A DNA stretch of 64,000 bases from Leptobrachium leishanense (Eukaryota > Chordata > Amphibia > Anura > Megophryidae), in assembly GCA_009667805.1 (NCBI GenBank), contig CM019065.1, positions 154,602,101-154,666,100 on the forward strand. The letters run 5' to 3'. The translations under genes were made by a program, and so were the position numbers. This document shows positions 32,975 to 44,999 of this stretch, one piece after another; position 1 is the stretch's first letter; every line of letters starts with the position of its first letter. The notes under the pieces were generated by a model. That model was not told the DNA's origin, made no database searches, and worked only from the letters and a program-made list of their open reading frames with translations.

Positions 32975-33709
32975 TAACGATGAGCCGAACACCAACCGAA
33001 CTCAATGCAAGTCAATGGGACTCGAAAGTTCAAATTTTAGAGTGCCCTCCAAGAGGGCATATATGCAAGATATTTGCCATAAAAGGTGTAAGCGGGTCCG
33101 GTTAGTGCCCTGGGGGACAGGAAACAAGGACAAAAAGTTTTTAAAGGAAAAGTGAGTTTTCCATGAAATGAAGGTTAAGAATAAAAACGAAAAATTCCTT
33201 CAAATATCGTGCTTAGGAGGTCCCCATTACCTGCCCGTGAAGTGGCGGATTTGTAGGATATATAGAGACATTTAAAAACAAAAAAAATGACATTTCAAAT
33301 GACTGTAAATGGTTTTCCTTTAATCTATTCATAAACAACTGCTTGGGGCAGCAGCCTGTATGAAAAGAGACATTTTAGGACACGCAGAACAAGTTTAGTG
33401 ATTCTTGTTTGGCTAAATTATGGTGAATTTATGCAGGCTTTGGATGAAAGTAACAATAGGTGCTTTAAAATTGGGCCTTTAGTGTCCACAACAGTGCCGT
33501 CACAACGTAACCCCTCTGTGGTATTGTGGAAGAGTGCAGGGTTGGACCCTGCGGTCAAATATTAAAATGATATGAATCTTGTACAGGCATCGGTGCACCC
33601 AAATATTGTGCCTTTGGTGGCAGCAAGTGCCTTCACACCGTAACCCCTTTGTGGTATTGTGGAAGAGTGCAGTGGTGGATGTTTTGGGAATGCAGAAGAG
33701 ATCCCCGAT

Positions 33710-36700
33710 CTATTCAGTTACATCAGCATCAGGGGAGTGATACCTTGAATCCAGGACTGATTCAGAGTCAGTGGACAGACGCACTCTTTTTTTGTGTGTG
33801 ACAAAACCTCCAGCGGCACTGAATGTCCTTTCAGAAAGCACGCTGGATGAAGGGCAACCTAGTAGCTGCATAGCATATTGGCTAAATTCTGGCCAGTGAT
33901 CCAATCTCAACACCCAGTAAGCCAGTGGATCATCTGCTGTAAAGGTATCCAGGTCTTCCCTTGCCCATAGGTAATCCTGCACCATATGGTGAAGCTGCTG
34001 GCAATGGGTGCCTACATTTGACGTCCCTGGGCGTCGTGGACTAAAAAAATTTAAAAGGCATTTAAGCGGCCCCGGCCTTCACCGCTCTTGCTCTGATCAT
34101 CCGCAGCCTCAGAAGCACCTGTGTCATCACTTTGTAACCTACCAGTGCCTGGAAAGGTGTTACACAAGTGTCGCTTTAGAGCGTCCTCAAGTTTTTTCAT
34201 CCTGTGCTCCCTCTGTGCGGGCAGGATGAGCTCTGCAACTTTACCCTTGTATCGTGGATCAAGAAGGCTTGCCAACCAGTAATGATCCCTCTCCTTGATA
34301 GCACGAATCCTGGGGTCCTTTAGCAGGCTTTCCAGGATAAGGGAGCCCATGCAGTGTAGGTTGGAGGTGGCATTAGCTTCCGAGTCTTCCTGGTCAATGA
34401 GGATCACCCCATCGTGCACTTCCTCTTCCCAGCCACGTACTAGTCCTTGGGTTTCTGGGCACACAAAACCCTCCTTTGAGGAATCCCCACCTTCAATGCC
34501 ACACTACTTAAATATTCCTCCTCATCATCCTCCTCGTGTCTGATCTGAGGACCCGCAGGAATGCTGTCTGCATAAAGACTGGGGCCTTGAGTGCTAGGGA
34601 AGGCCTCTTCTTCCCGCTGCTCTGCCTCTAGTGCCACATCTATAATTCCCCGCAGAGTGCGCTCCAGCAGGAACACTAAAGGAATTGTGTCACTGATGCA
34701 TGCACTGTCCCTGCTCACCATCCTTGTTGCCTCCTCAAATGGTGACAGTACAGTGGATGCATCCTTGATCATCAGCCACTGTGGGGGGGGGAGAAAGTTG
34801 ACCTGAACCTGTCCTTGTGCCATACTCACACAGGTACTCGTTGATGGCCCTCTGCTGCTTGTGCAGATGCTGCAGCATTGCTAATGTCAAGCTCCACCTG
34901 GTGGGCATGTCACAAATCAGACGGTTTGTGGGAAGGTGGAATTCTCTTTGAATTTCTGCCAGGCGAACACTTGCTGGGAATGACCGTCTGAAGTGGCTGC
35001 AGACTTTTCTGGCCTGGCTGAGAAGCTCTGCCAGACCTGTGTACCTGGTTAGGAAATGCTGTACCACCAGATTTAGGACATGTGCTAGGCATGGTTCATG
35101 AGTCAACTTACCCTGGCGTAGGGCGGAGAGAAGGTTGCTGCCATTATCACAGACAACCCTTCCCAGCTCAAGCTGGCATGGTGTTAACCATCTCTGCACT
35201 TGCAGACCTGACAGAATTGGCACAGTATGGCATCTTTTTGCTTGAGCCATTGCGTAGCCCCTGCCTCGCGTCGGTTTAACTGCCACTTCGCCAGAGACAG
35301 AGAAGGAGGAGGAGGAAGAAGTGGAGGAGCAGACAGACCTCATACAAGCAGCTTTCTGGAGGCGTGGTGGATGAACAAGCTACAGCACAGAGCCCCGTCT
35401 TGGATCCCTCCCAGCTGCAATCAGAGTTACCCAGTGTGCCGTGAAGGAAATGTAACGGCCCTGTCCATGCTTGCTGGACCACGTGTCTAAAGTCATGTGC
35501 ACCTTGCTGCTGACTGCCTTTCCCAATGACTCCATAACATTGTCTTCCACGTGTTGGAATGGCCTTTCCGTGAAAAGAAATGGCATTTTGGAACCTGCCA
35601 CTGGGGTACAGCACATTCAGCAAATTCACGGAAGGAAGCAGAGTCCACCAGCTGGAAAGGCAGCAGCTGTAATGCGAGTAATTTTGCTAAGCTTGCATTT
35701 AGACGCTGTGCTTGGGGATGGTTGGGACTATATTTTTTCTAATGCTGCAGCAGCTGGGGCAACGTAATCTGACTGCCTAAATCTTCAGATGGGATGCTGT
35801 CACATTATGAGGAAGGGCCTGGTACACCCATTACTATAGCATCATCCCTGTCAGTGGAGGTTGTAGGCAATGACATGGCATGACATATAGTGGGGGTAGA
35901 GACAGATGAGGAAGAGGACCTATGCAAAAGTGTTGTGCCAACGGGATGCGTGGCAGGTGGTCATATGTCGCCTCAAGCACATGGTACCCAAGCGTGGGAT
36001 GTCTCTCCCACGCTTGATCCTCATCTGACATAGATTACAAATAGCAACGGTGCGGTCTGCTGCACATTTCTTAAAGAACTCCCAGACAGCAGACTTCCTG
36101 TACATGTGCTTTGAGACAGCAGCGCTCTGCACCTGAGCAGCTGTGACTTCTGATGCTTTGGACTGGCTATGGTTGGTCATAGAGGACTTTGTGCCTCGTG
36201 TTTGTTGTGCCTCCTCCTCACTTGACTCCTCTGTTCGATCAGGCACCCAGGTGGAGTCAGTGACCTCATCATCGTCATCACCCCCTATCTCCTCGTCGCT
36301 GGAGCCAACCTCGCAATATGTTGCAGCTGCTGGGGGAACATGAGTGCCAGTTATTTGTGTGTCACTGGCACACCCTTCCTCTAGGTTGATTATACTTCCT
36401 TCCTCAACCTCAGAGATTGAATCAGAGCACTGTAGTTGCTGCGCATCCTCAAGCAGCATGTCACTGTCATTGTAGTCAAACAATTCAGCTGACTCCTCCG
36501 TGTATGTTGGTGAGGCTACGGCAGGAGTAGCTGTGGACATGGAGGCTGCATTAGATGCTTTGGCAGCTGAGGTGGACTGTAAACCACTACAAGCCTGGCT
36601 GGCAGAGGACTCGGAGGATGAGGATGGCCTGGTTAGCCAATCCACCAAATCCTCTGTATATTGCTGCTGCTTAAAATGGCCAGCACCAGTTAGAGAGGAC

Positions 36701-36828
36701 AAATGTGCCCCTGCAGAGGATGCACCACGTCCAGGACGACCAGAGGCACAGCCTCCCGACACAGAGGCTGCTTGCCCTCTTATCTGTGTCTGGGAGCGTC
36801 TGCCTGTCCTTTTTGGTCTTTCTGACAT
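33710..36828 (-). pseudogene. hAT transposase with BED zinc finger, copy 1
   Basis: Starts MSERPKRTGRRSQTQIRGQA at 36828. A long acidic, Ser-rich N-terminus follows, then a BED finger (VWEFFKKCAADRTVAICNLC ... LRRHMTTCH) at about 36100-35960. The middle contains LDTWSSKHGQG and the Asp-containing VVCDNGSNLLSA. The zone RDHYWLASLLDPRYKGKVAE precedes the C-terminal hAT dimerisation motif (QYAMQLLGCPSSSVLSERTF) near 33850. The pieces lie in at least five frame segments, so no complete protein can be made. Transposases of this group bind the termini and cut and paste the element. Confidence 0.88.
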
Positions 36829-36924
36829 GGTGAGTGATATATAGATTAAAGATATACAGCACTCTGATTCAACTGTTATAAAAATTTGAGATATGTATAA
36901 CTCTGATTCAACTGTGTTATCTAG

Positions 36925-37205
36925 ATTAAAGATTTCCAGAACTCTGGTATAACTCAGTGAGACACCCTGATAGCTGGCAGCCAGCGACAAGACACAGATT
37001 CAAATTTGCAGAAATCTGCTACAACTCTGTGGGACCCCCTGATAGCTGGCAACAGTGACAAGACACAGATTACAATTCCCAGAAACCTCCTATAAATCAG
37101 TGAGATCCCCCTGATGGGTGGCAGTGACAAGACACAGATTACAATTTCCAGATATTTTGTAGAAGTGAGACTCCCACAATAGCTGCTGGCAGTGAGAACA
37201 CACAC
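36925..37205. repeat. Subterminal tandem repeats of hAT copy 1
   Basis: Roughly 60-bp units with gatagctggca, cagtgacaagacacagat and acaattyccagaa, three to four times, just upstream of the transposase start. The equivalent zone in copy 2 is 54590-55230. Confidence 0.7.
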
Positions 37206-37530
37206 TAACAGAACAATCTCCTCTCACAAAACACGTGCTGGGGCTGCGAGGGACGCCTTATATAGTGTGCTGCGGGACTTAGCTCTGTGAGCCCATGATT
37301 GGGCAAAATTTGCCCAATCAGGACTCTAAGCCGTGATTGGCATAGTCTTGCACCTGTCTTGCACCTGACCTGTGGTCAGGTGCAAGGCTGTAGCCAATTA
37401 CAAGCTTCAGGCCAGTGGAAAAGTGCATTGTGGGCGATCATGCGGCGAACACGCGGAAATGTTCGGAGTTCGCGAACGGCCGATGTTCGATGCAAACTCC
37501 GAACAGATCGAACCGAACAGCTCATCCCTA

Positions 37531-38812
37531 GTCCCCAGCCCCCATATTCTATACACTAGATCAGCAAGGCCTTGCACAGCTACACCATCATGTTGATGCG
37601 GTATCGAGATTACCCTTTTCCTTCACGACTTTAGGCAACCTTATAGCCCCCCTCTCTTTGCACCCAGTATTTTACCTACAACTGCATCAGTTTCTTCTTT
37701 CTCAGTTTGCTGACTTCACCCCCGTAGATTGGGCCGACTCCCTATTATTCTTGTGTTCCGTACCCCCCCCCCCCCATCGACATCTAGTTTTTATGCGCAG
37801 CTGCAGGCTTCCCCATCCACATCTGCCCCCTGGACTGCGATTTCCAAATGGACCACTCATCTCCCGACACTTACCTTGCAAGATCTCATTAGATCCACGT
37901 TACAGTCCAGAAAACATATTCCCTCGGCCAACTACTGGGACATGCTATACAGAATTCTCCAACGTGCCTATATGGCGCCCAACAGGATGGCCAGTGCTGG
38001 ACTATCACCCACCGCGGCATATCTAAAATGTGGGCACTCCCCGCTGACCTCTGGCATTGTCTATGGTTGTGCCCTGTATCCAGATATTTTGGGACTCTGT
38101 CCGTAGGTTCTGCTCCACGGTCCTTCAAATCATGGCACCTAACACTCCTGAATAGGCCGTTTTCAACCTCCTCACTCCTACACCTACCCACCCCCTACCC
38201 AGATGTCATCGGTTTTGGCTGGCTATGTTGGCGGCAACATGTAAAAAGGCGATTCTCTCGCAATGGATCTTCCCCACTCCCCCCCCACCTTTCACATGGT
38301 GTATGATAGGATCTACTCAATGTTTTTAGTTGATTGGGTAGAAGCCTCCTTGCACCAGAAGGACCAGACCATGAAGTTTTTTCTGAACTGGTCACCCCTA
38401 ATTGCGGTCCTCCCCGACGACACGAAAGCCTCACTGCATCACATTTTTTTTTGCACCCCCTGGTATTCCCTACAAATGCTGAGAGGTTCCCCACCAGTCC
38501 CCAACACACCCTCTGATCCCATATTATCCCAATTCCTAGCCTCCACTGATCCTACACCTGCTGCAACTCCTTCTGATCCTGTAGGTGGAAGCCCCACGTG
38601 TTCTACCCTGTCCCTGTCTCACTGACCGCTTAACCCCTAACCCTAAGCGATATCCGGAGGGACTGTTAATCCCTGTACCCTAGGCTATTTGTCGCCACTC
38701 AGTTCAGTCAGTTTCGACTATTTTTATGTTTATGTCTTACCGTGATACTGTTCACTGTTTCTTTGTTTCTGTGTTGCAATTGAACCAACAATAAATATAT
38801 ATTTTAAAAAAA
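37531..38812 (+). pseudogene. L1-type ORF2 C-terminus and 3' end, right of the hAT
   Basis: Resumes the ORF2 post-RT region in several frames (HPVFYLQLHQFLLSQFAD, MWALPADLWHCLWLCPVSRY with the typical HC-W-CP pattern, VYDRIYSMFLVDWVEASLHQ). The last frame stops near 38625. The tail to 38812 includes AATAAA and A-rich sequence. Confidence 0.7.
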
Positions 38813-40009
38813 TTAACTTTATTTTTCCTTTTTTACATGCAATTACTTCACAAAAAGGAAAAAACAGCAGCGTGTGTTTTGTTTGCATCGCATAAGCAAT
38901 CTATTTCCAGCTTATGTTAGGGGTAGTGTTCCTTTAAATGAATCTTGGCGTTTTCATTTTACTCAGACAACAAAATAATAGTGCAGATCAAACAGATGTT
39001 AGGATCCATAAGAGCGGTAAAGTCACAAAATGTAGACTGAATCCTGCAATCACTGAGCAGCAAATGATATCACTTGTTCTGTGCTTCAGATATCTGGCAA
39101 ACCTGACCTGTTAGTGGGTCCTGAGGACTGGAGTTGAGAAACACTGCTCTAAAGACTATACCCTCTGGGGTATTGAGACAGCCATCTTTGGACGCGATAG
39201 GTGTGCTGTTAATGTCTTCTATGCACTTCAATGCTACTCTCTCAGCAAGATGGTTACAGGTAAACAATGTTGTCAGTCCTCTACCTGCTTCCATCTTGCT
39301 GTCCTCAATTTTAAACAATTATCTGCAGTAATCCTTAAATAGTGAAAAGCTAAAACTTAAATTTTATACAGAACCCGCAAAAAAAACAACAAAAATCCCA
39401 AAAACAGAAATAAAGACGGTGAACAAAATTATCTTTGTGACGAGAGTAACTGAACTTGGGGTACAAGGACCTAGAGATGCATTTTGGAGGTGCAGGCCTG
39501 ATGTTTTATGTTGTTTCCCTGCCCTCTCCTATGTTGAAGTCACCCCGTACCTACAATTCTAGGTGCTGAGTGTTTGTGTTGTCTTTGTTATGTATGAATA
39601 CTGTTATTGTTTATATCCATAATGTCTAATCGGATTACTGTGTGGGTCACTAGCCCTTTCTATCTAGAATATTTATAAATCTGTTAAAGGTTGGATTGGT
39701 CTTTGTTTGTCTGTTTTGTTTTATAAACACTCTCCCATTTTCTGATACTGTTTAACCTGAATCCCCTGTTTATCCCCACAATCTGCAATTGATCTGTTGG
39801 TTGTTGTGCGATGCGTCTTGGTGACCAGAGAATTCCATTATCTGTCCCTGGTCTAAATATGTCCCAGACACCAAGATGCTAGGCAGGATTTTCTGATGCA
39901 TTGCAGTAAGATTTTCCATGGGCCGCAACAATGTTGACTCCAGACAATCAGTGTTCCATTTTTTTCCAGGTCCACTATGACTTTTTCAGCTCATCCCATT
40001 TTTAATGTA
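38813..40009. other. No gene recognised apart from one MITE remnant
   Basis: AT-rich. A left-truncated member of the cagtggttcccaacc MITE family lies at about 39025-39148 (ctgagcagcaaatgatatca, then gttgagaaacactg). Nothing else recognised. Confidence 0.5.
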
Positions 40010-40231
40010 ATGTGCACTATGTGTATCTCACAGAACTCCACCATAGCAATAAATCTCCTAGTAATGTCCGCTGTGTATGAACATATCACATTACTCCACA
40101 GCAATAAAATTCACAGTAATGTGCGGTGTGTATGAGCGTATAACAGAGCTCCACAACAATAAAACTCACAGTAATATGCAGTGTGTATCAGTGTAAATCA
40201 CAAAGCTCCACAGCAATAAAACTCACAATAA
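40010..40231 (+). repeat. About 61-bp minisatellite, interrupted by a Tc1
   Basis: Four degenerate units sharing atcacagagctccacagcaa then taaaactcacagtaatatgc and gtgtgtatgag. A last part-unit continues at 42149-42205, on the other side of the Tc1. Confidence 0.8.
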
Positions 40232-40596
40232 TACAGTTGTGTTCAAAATTATTCAACCCCCAATGCTGTAAAGGGTTTTAGGGAATTTAGTGTACATTTG
40301 TAATTGTATTCAGAATGAAATCCTACAAGGACTTTTTAAAGAACCATATGCAACTAAAATGACATCAATTGGTTTTGTAATACAGTAGTAAATGTTCTTT
40401 TGTGAATTCATCATTGACACAATTATTCAACCCCTTTAAAGACTACCACTCGGAAGAACAGAGGTTCATTCAAGTGTTTTCAAACACCTGTGGATGTCAC
40501 GGAGCAGCAATAAAGCATAATAAGCACCAATTAGGCAGCTTTAAAATGACTGTGATACTCAGCTCCTTCTAGACATTTACTGGTGTGGTTACAAAC

Positions 40597-41904
40597 ATGG
40601 TGAAGTCAAGAGAATGGTCCAGGAAGACAAGAGAAGAAGTGATTACTCTTCACAGGAAGGGCAATGGCTATAAGAAGATTGCAAAGATGTTAAACATACC
40701 AAGAGAGACCATAGGAAGCATCATTCGCAAATTCAAGGCAAAGGGCACTGTTGAAACGCTACCTGGTCGTGGCAGAAAGAAGATGCTGACTTCGACTGCT
40801 GTGCGCTATCTGAAGCGTAGAGTGGAGAAAAGTCCCCGTGTGACTGCTGAGGAACTGAGAAAAGATTTGTAAGATGTGGGTACTGAAGTTTCAGCTCAGA
40901 CAATACGGCGCACACTGCGTAATGAAGGCCTCCATGCCAGAACTCCCAGGCGCACACCCTTGCTGTCTCCAAAGAATAAGAAGAGTCGACTGCAGTATGC
41001 CAAAAGTCATGTGGACAAACCACAGAAGTTTTGGGATAGTGTTCTGTGGACTGATGAAACAAAATTAGAACTGTTTGGGCCCATGGATCAACGCTATGTT
41101 TGGAGGAGGAAGAACAAGGCCTATGAAGAAAAGAACACCTTGCCTACTGTGAAGCATGGCGGGGGTCAATCATGCTTTGGGGCTGTTTTGCTTCTGCATG
41201 TACAGGGAAGCTTCAGCGTGTGCAAGGTACCATGAATTCTCTTCAGTACCAGGAGATATTGGATGACAATGTGATGCAGTGCGTCACAAACCTGAGGCTT
41301 GGGAGACGTTGGACCTTTCAACAGGACAATGATCCCAAGCATACCTCCAAGTCCACTAGAGCATGGTTGCAGATTAAAGGCTGGAACATTTTGGAGTGGC
41401 CATCGCAGTCACCTGACTTAAATCCGATTGAGAACCTCTGGTGGGACTAAGGCTGGGTTCACACCTAAGCGTTTTACAGCGCGCTCCTGCGCGCTGTAAA
41501 ACGCTCAAACAATGAAATCCCATGATTCCCTATGTGGGCATGTCACACCTGGCCGTTTCTCAGCGCGCATGAACTCGCTGATAAACGCCCTACGTCCAAA
41601 GAAGTGCGGGAGCTTCTTTGGGGCAGTTATCAGCGCGTTCGCGGCCATATCATAGCCGCGAACGCGCTGCAACGCACGTTCGCACGTTTTTTGGTATGCG
41701 CGTAAAAAAACTCGCGCATTGCACGACGCTGCGCTACGCCATGGTGTGAACCCAGCCTTAAAGAAAGCAGTTGCAGTGCGCAAGCCTAAGAATGTGACTG
41801 AACTGGAGGCTTTTGCCCATTGCGAATGGGCGAAGATACCCGTAGATCGCTGCAAGACACTTGTGTCAAGCTATGCTTCACGTTTAAAAGCTGTTAGTAC
41901 TTAG
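40597..41904 (+). pseudogene. Tc1-like transposase, disrupted
   Basis: From the ATG at 40597 (MVKSREWSRKTREEVITLHR) come two helix-turn-helix parts (YKKIAKMLNIPRETIGSIIR; a GRGRKK hook). An in-frame TAA is at 40870-40872. The catalytic domain shows SVLWTDETKLELF (first Asp), a one-base loss near 41165, then QQDNDPKHTSK (second Asp) and SPDLNPIENLWWD (Glu). The 41451-41757 MITE follows. The C-terminus resumes (KKAVAVRKPKNVTELEAF) and stops at 41904. The D-D-E triad is still recognisable, but the stop, frameshift and insertion make it dead. Confidence 0.93.
41451..41757. mobile_element. MITE inserted in the Tc1 transposase
   Basis: The ends ggctgggttcacacc are perfectly inverted at 41451 and 41757. 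Subterminal gcgttttacagcgcgc words form further stems. The flanks are ctaa and ttaa. Its end sequence is related to the ggctagggtcagacg family. Confidence 0.85.
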
Positions 41905-42205
41905 TACAACATCCTTTTACAGTTATAAGATTGAATGTCACTTGGGGCTTGAATAAAACTGATAATGATGTGAGCACAGAAAAGACATTTGTGGTTATTT
42001 CATTATAAATGTTATGTTATATTTGTTTGACCTACACGTGCCTCTTTGATTTAATTGTAAGCAAGATGACTGAATGATCAAAATCAATGTCAAACTGGCC
42101 AAAACACTCAATTTCAGTGGGGGTTGAATAATTTTGAACACAACTGTATGTGGTGTGTTTGAGCGTATCACAGAGCTCCAAAGTAAAACTCACACATAAG
42201 TATCA

Positions 42206-42945
42206 AATAAATTTAAAAAAGAATTTATATATATAAATAATATAGGCAGGCGAGTGTGGGCCCCCCTGGACTCAAGGGCCCGTGTGCAGTGGCACCCTTT
42301 GCACCCCTGGTAGTTACGCCCCTGATGGGGTACAGGCAAGCAGCTCCCTCCAGTGCAGCGAAGGATCTGAGGTCTGTGAAACACTGGCGAGCCACAACAG
42401 AACGTATAAGAGTGCCAATCGCTGCAACAATCATCAGCTAGCCCGCCAAGCTATCAGCTGGTAACCACATAGTTGGCGGCTCCAGGATCAAGTTGTCCGG
42501 GGCGTTGCGTCATATAAATTGCGCACCCCTGGATCTGGCCCTCATTTGGAATCCGGCCCTATATGTCTTTAGTGAGTTTGTAAGTGCATACTTGAGTGTG
42601 AATGGATAAGCAGTACTGGTGCAGCTAAACATCATAGAAAACATATCTTCCTTCATAAGCGAGTAAATAGATATTATTCTGACTTTAATGAGCAGTCGAT
42701 GTGAACAAGAGTGATACTTCTAAGAATATTTAGTTTGATTAAGAGCTGATCTTCACAGACAGAGCTGTTGGCCGGTTCCCAGTGAAGCTGTGGTTGAGTT
42801 GCATGGCTGATTAGTACATTGTTCTTTTCTGTTTGGCAGTACAGTGGGCAGGATTCTCTCATCGCCCGCTGTGTTCTGTTTGCATTACACAATGTGCAGT
42901 AATGGATGGATCTCCAGCCATGGCTCTGCTTCTTTCCGCTGGCAC
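42206..42945. other. No gene; possible hAT end fragment
   Basis: Near 42260-42325 the plus strand carries ttgcacccctggtagttacg then cccctga, the inverted form of a CAGGGGCGTAACTA-type hAT end. No opposite end was found. The remainder is unclassified. Confidence 0.4.
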
Positions 42946-43415
42946 TTAAAGGAATACTCTACTCATCCTGGCCTCTTTATAGTTTTAAAGTGGTCAGGAT
43001 GTAAGGAGTGCCCCCCCACCCCCAGCTCCCCCGATCTAGAGAAATCGCTGGTTGAAGTTGAGCAGTTTCCTCCACCCCACCCAGCGCCACCAGCAACGGG
43101 GATTTTTTAATTTCCTGGCTGCCTGTAACCAGATCATTCTCTGCCGACCTCACCCTCTCTGAGACCAGTCACTGTAGCAAGCAGTCTCAGAGAGACAGCC
43201 ACTGGATTGGATTTGTGCGGCAGCTCTGATCCAGCGTTTTGTGCAGCACTACAGAACTTGTGTACCTAAACTGTACAAGTCCCGTGCCGCTGTGCGATTT
43301 GCTGCTCCTACGTTACGCAATTTGGTAAGTTAAGTAAAATCACTACAAATCACCCCCAAAAAATGATTTAAGGGCAAAAAAGGAAGTCTATTTTTCAATA
43401 GAGTATCCCTTTTAA
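42946..43415. mobile_element. 470-bp MITE-like repeat
   Basis: Starts ttaaaggaatactctactc and ends caatagagtatcccttttaa, inverted relative to each other. A reverse relative is at 6272-6830. Confidence 0.65.
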
Positions 43416-43738
43416 GCTCAACTTTGAGCTACTAATTATCTTCTACCCTCTTCTTCTGAAAAGATACAACTTTTACAAAAAATCCATATGTGCGTAATTG
43501 CCCATGGTCATTATTTTATTTAACTCTGGTGCTGTTGGCAATCTCTCCATCGGTATTTATGTGAGGTGGCAGTCCTAAATTCTCTTATTTTTCTGGACCT
43601 CTTTTTATTTATATATAAAAAATGTCAATAAAATTTAATTATAAGCCATATGGTGCTAAAAGAAACAGTGTTGGGGAGCAACAATGAGGAGAAATGGATA
43701 GATCCCAGACATCTGGAACCCTAAAGCGTTCTATAGTG
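43416..43738. other. No gene recognised
   Basis: AT-rich sequence, including an (at) stretch near 43608-43620. Confidence 0.4.
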
Positions 43739-43915
43739 CAGTGGTTTCCAACCCTGTCCTCAGGATCCCCTAACAGACCAGGTTTGCCTGATATCCGAAG
43801 CACAGAACAGGTGATATGATTTGCTGCTCAGTGATTGCAGGATTCAGTCTGCATTTCCCCAAGGTGATCCTTTAAAATATGACCTGTTACATGAGGCCAG
43901 GGATGGGGAACACTG
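43739..43915. mobile_element. hAT MITE, 'cagtggttcccaacc' family
   Basis: The ends cagtggtttccaaccctgtc and, inverted, cagtgttccccatccctg pair. The interior ctgctcagtgattgcaggat is as in the 61349 copy. The flanking 8-mers ctatagtg and ctctagga only partly agree. Confidence 0.8.
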
Positions 43916-44125
43916 CTCTAGGATGGTGGAAACAAAACGCCCAAGCCATAAATATCTGGAAATAACTGGTTAATAACCGGTCATGAAAATCCATGTAAGA
44001 TGTTTGACTGAGCAGCTTGGTAATCAGTGAATTTGGAAAAACTTCCCTGGTGAATTCCGTTTGATTGTGTCTTGCATTTTTGCTGTAAATCCATAGATGA
44101 TCAAGACACCTACAGTGATGATTAA

Positions 44126-44537
44126 GGCTGGGGTCAGACTAGCGCATTTTTAACGTGCGTTTAGGCGCACTTAATCACGGCCGTAGTAGCAGCAAATGAC
44201 GCGCAATGACGGCCAATATACGAAGTACGGCCGCGCAAAGCAAGTGGGAAAATGAACGCATTTTTTAGAGAACGCAGAACCGCTAGTACCAACGTACAGA
44301 GTGCGCTGCGGCGGCATAGCGGCGTGTTTGTGTGATTAGGAGATGTCAGACTCTGCTAATTTCCAGCCTACGTAACGTCCAGACGCAAAAAGTGTTTTAT
44401 TGACGATCCGTAAAAAATCACGCACAAAAATGCGCGTCGTCTGACCGTTTTTGCACATTCCGGGAAAAAATACGTCAATGCGTTCGGACGCACTTTTTGA
44501 CGGTCACTGCGATTAATGCGTTCGTTTGACCCTAGCC
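44126..44537. mobile_element. MITE, 'ggctggggtcagac' family
   Basis: The left end ggctggggtcagactagcgc pairs with the inverse of the right end (ggctagggtcaaacgaacgc). TTAA flanks at 44122-44125 and 44538-44541. Confidence 0.8.
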
Positions 44538-44619
44538 TTAATAAGCCAATTTCGGAATTCTGGTCAGTAGGAATGCAGCAGCCAAGGCATTTCAAGAACA
44601 GAGATGAAATATGAGTACG

Positions 44620-44999
44620 AATGAGTAATGTTGGAATATTCACCTAGATCTTCAAGTGCTATTTATAATTCCATTGGTCAAATAGATATAAAAAAGAGAA
44701 ATATATGTGTTCCACTTGCAAGGAAACAAAATAGCAAAACAAGAGGACATAGTCTTAGATTAGAGGGGCAAAGGTTTAAAAGTAACATCAGGAAGCATTA
44801 TTTTACTGAGAGGGTGGTGGATACATGGAACAGCCTTCTAGTTGAAGTGGTAGAGGCCAAAACAGTAATTGAATTTAAGCAGGCATGGGATAGGCATAAG
44901 GCTATCCTAAACAAAAGATAAATCCAGGTAAAGTATCCATGTAATTGGGCAGACTAGATGGGCCGAAAGGTTCTTATCTGTCGACATTTTTCTATGTTT
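44620..44999 (+). mobile_element. LINE 3' fragment, CR1/L2-like
   Basis: Encodes the end of a non-LTR reverse-transcriptase protein (SLRLEGQRFKSNIRKHYF, then RVVDTWNSLLVEVVEAKTV and EFKQAWDRH). A 3' UTR follows with gactagatgggccgaaaggt, tcttatctgtcgacat and a ttctatgtttct tail. It is 5' truncated. The exact LINE clade is uncertain. Confidence 0.65.

Larger units (their letters stand above)
32975..37530 (-). mobile_element. BED-finger hAT transposon, copy 1
   Basis: The right end reads ctcatccctag and the left end taacgatgagccgaac (consensus tagggatgagccgaac). A perfect 8-bp duplication, gtccccag, lies at 32967-32974 and 37531-37538. The subterminal zones are full of ttcgg/ccgaa words. The transposase runs on the minus strand. 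The 4.56-kb copy is autonomous-sized but its coding sequence is broken in many places. It is inserted in an L1-type ORF2. Confidence 0.92.
32690..38812 (+). mobile_element. 5'-truncated L1/Tx1-type LINE split by a hAT transposon
   Basis: The left piece is 32690-32974 and the right piece 37531-38812. Both encode C-terminal ORF2 sequence on the plus strand, and the 3' end has AATAAA (near 38790) and an A-rich tail. The hAT between them is flanked by the 8-bp copy gtccccag. The left border is approximate because no LINE duplication could be identified. Confidence 0.75.
40234..42146 (+). mobile_element. Tc1/mariner transposon (Tc1-like), broken
   Basis: The ends cagttgtgttcaaaattatt and its exact inverse form inverted repeats of at least 27 bp. 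TA flanks at 40232-40233 and 42147-42148. One transposase, with defects, is inside, and a 307-bp MITE is inserted in it. It sits within a minisatellite. Confidence 0.95.

Noticed and set aside
36143..36844. Plus-strand ORFs opposite the hAT transposase N-terminus
   Set aside because: Shadows of the acidic, repetitive N-terminal coding region; the minus strand has the BED finger and hAT motifs.
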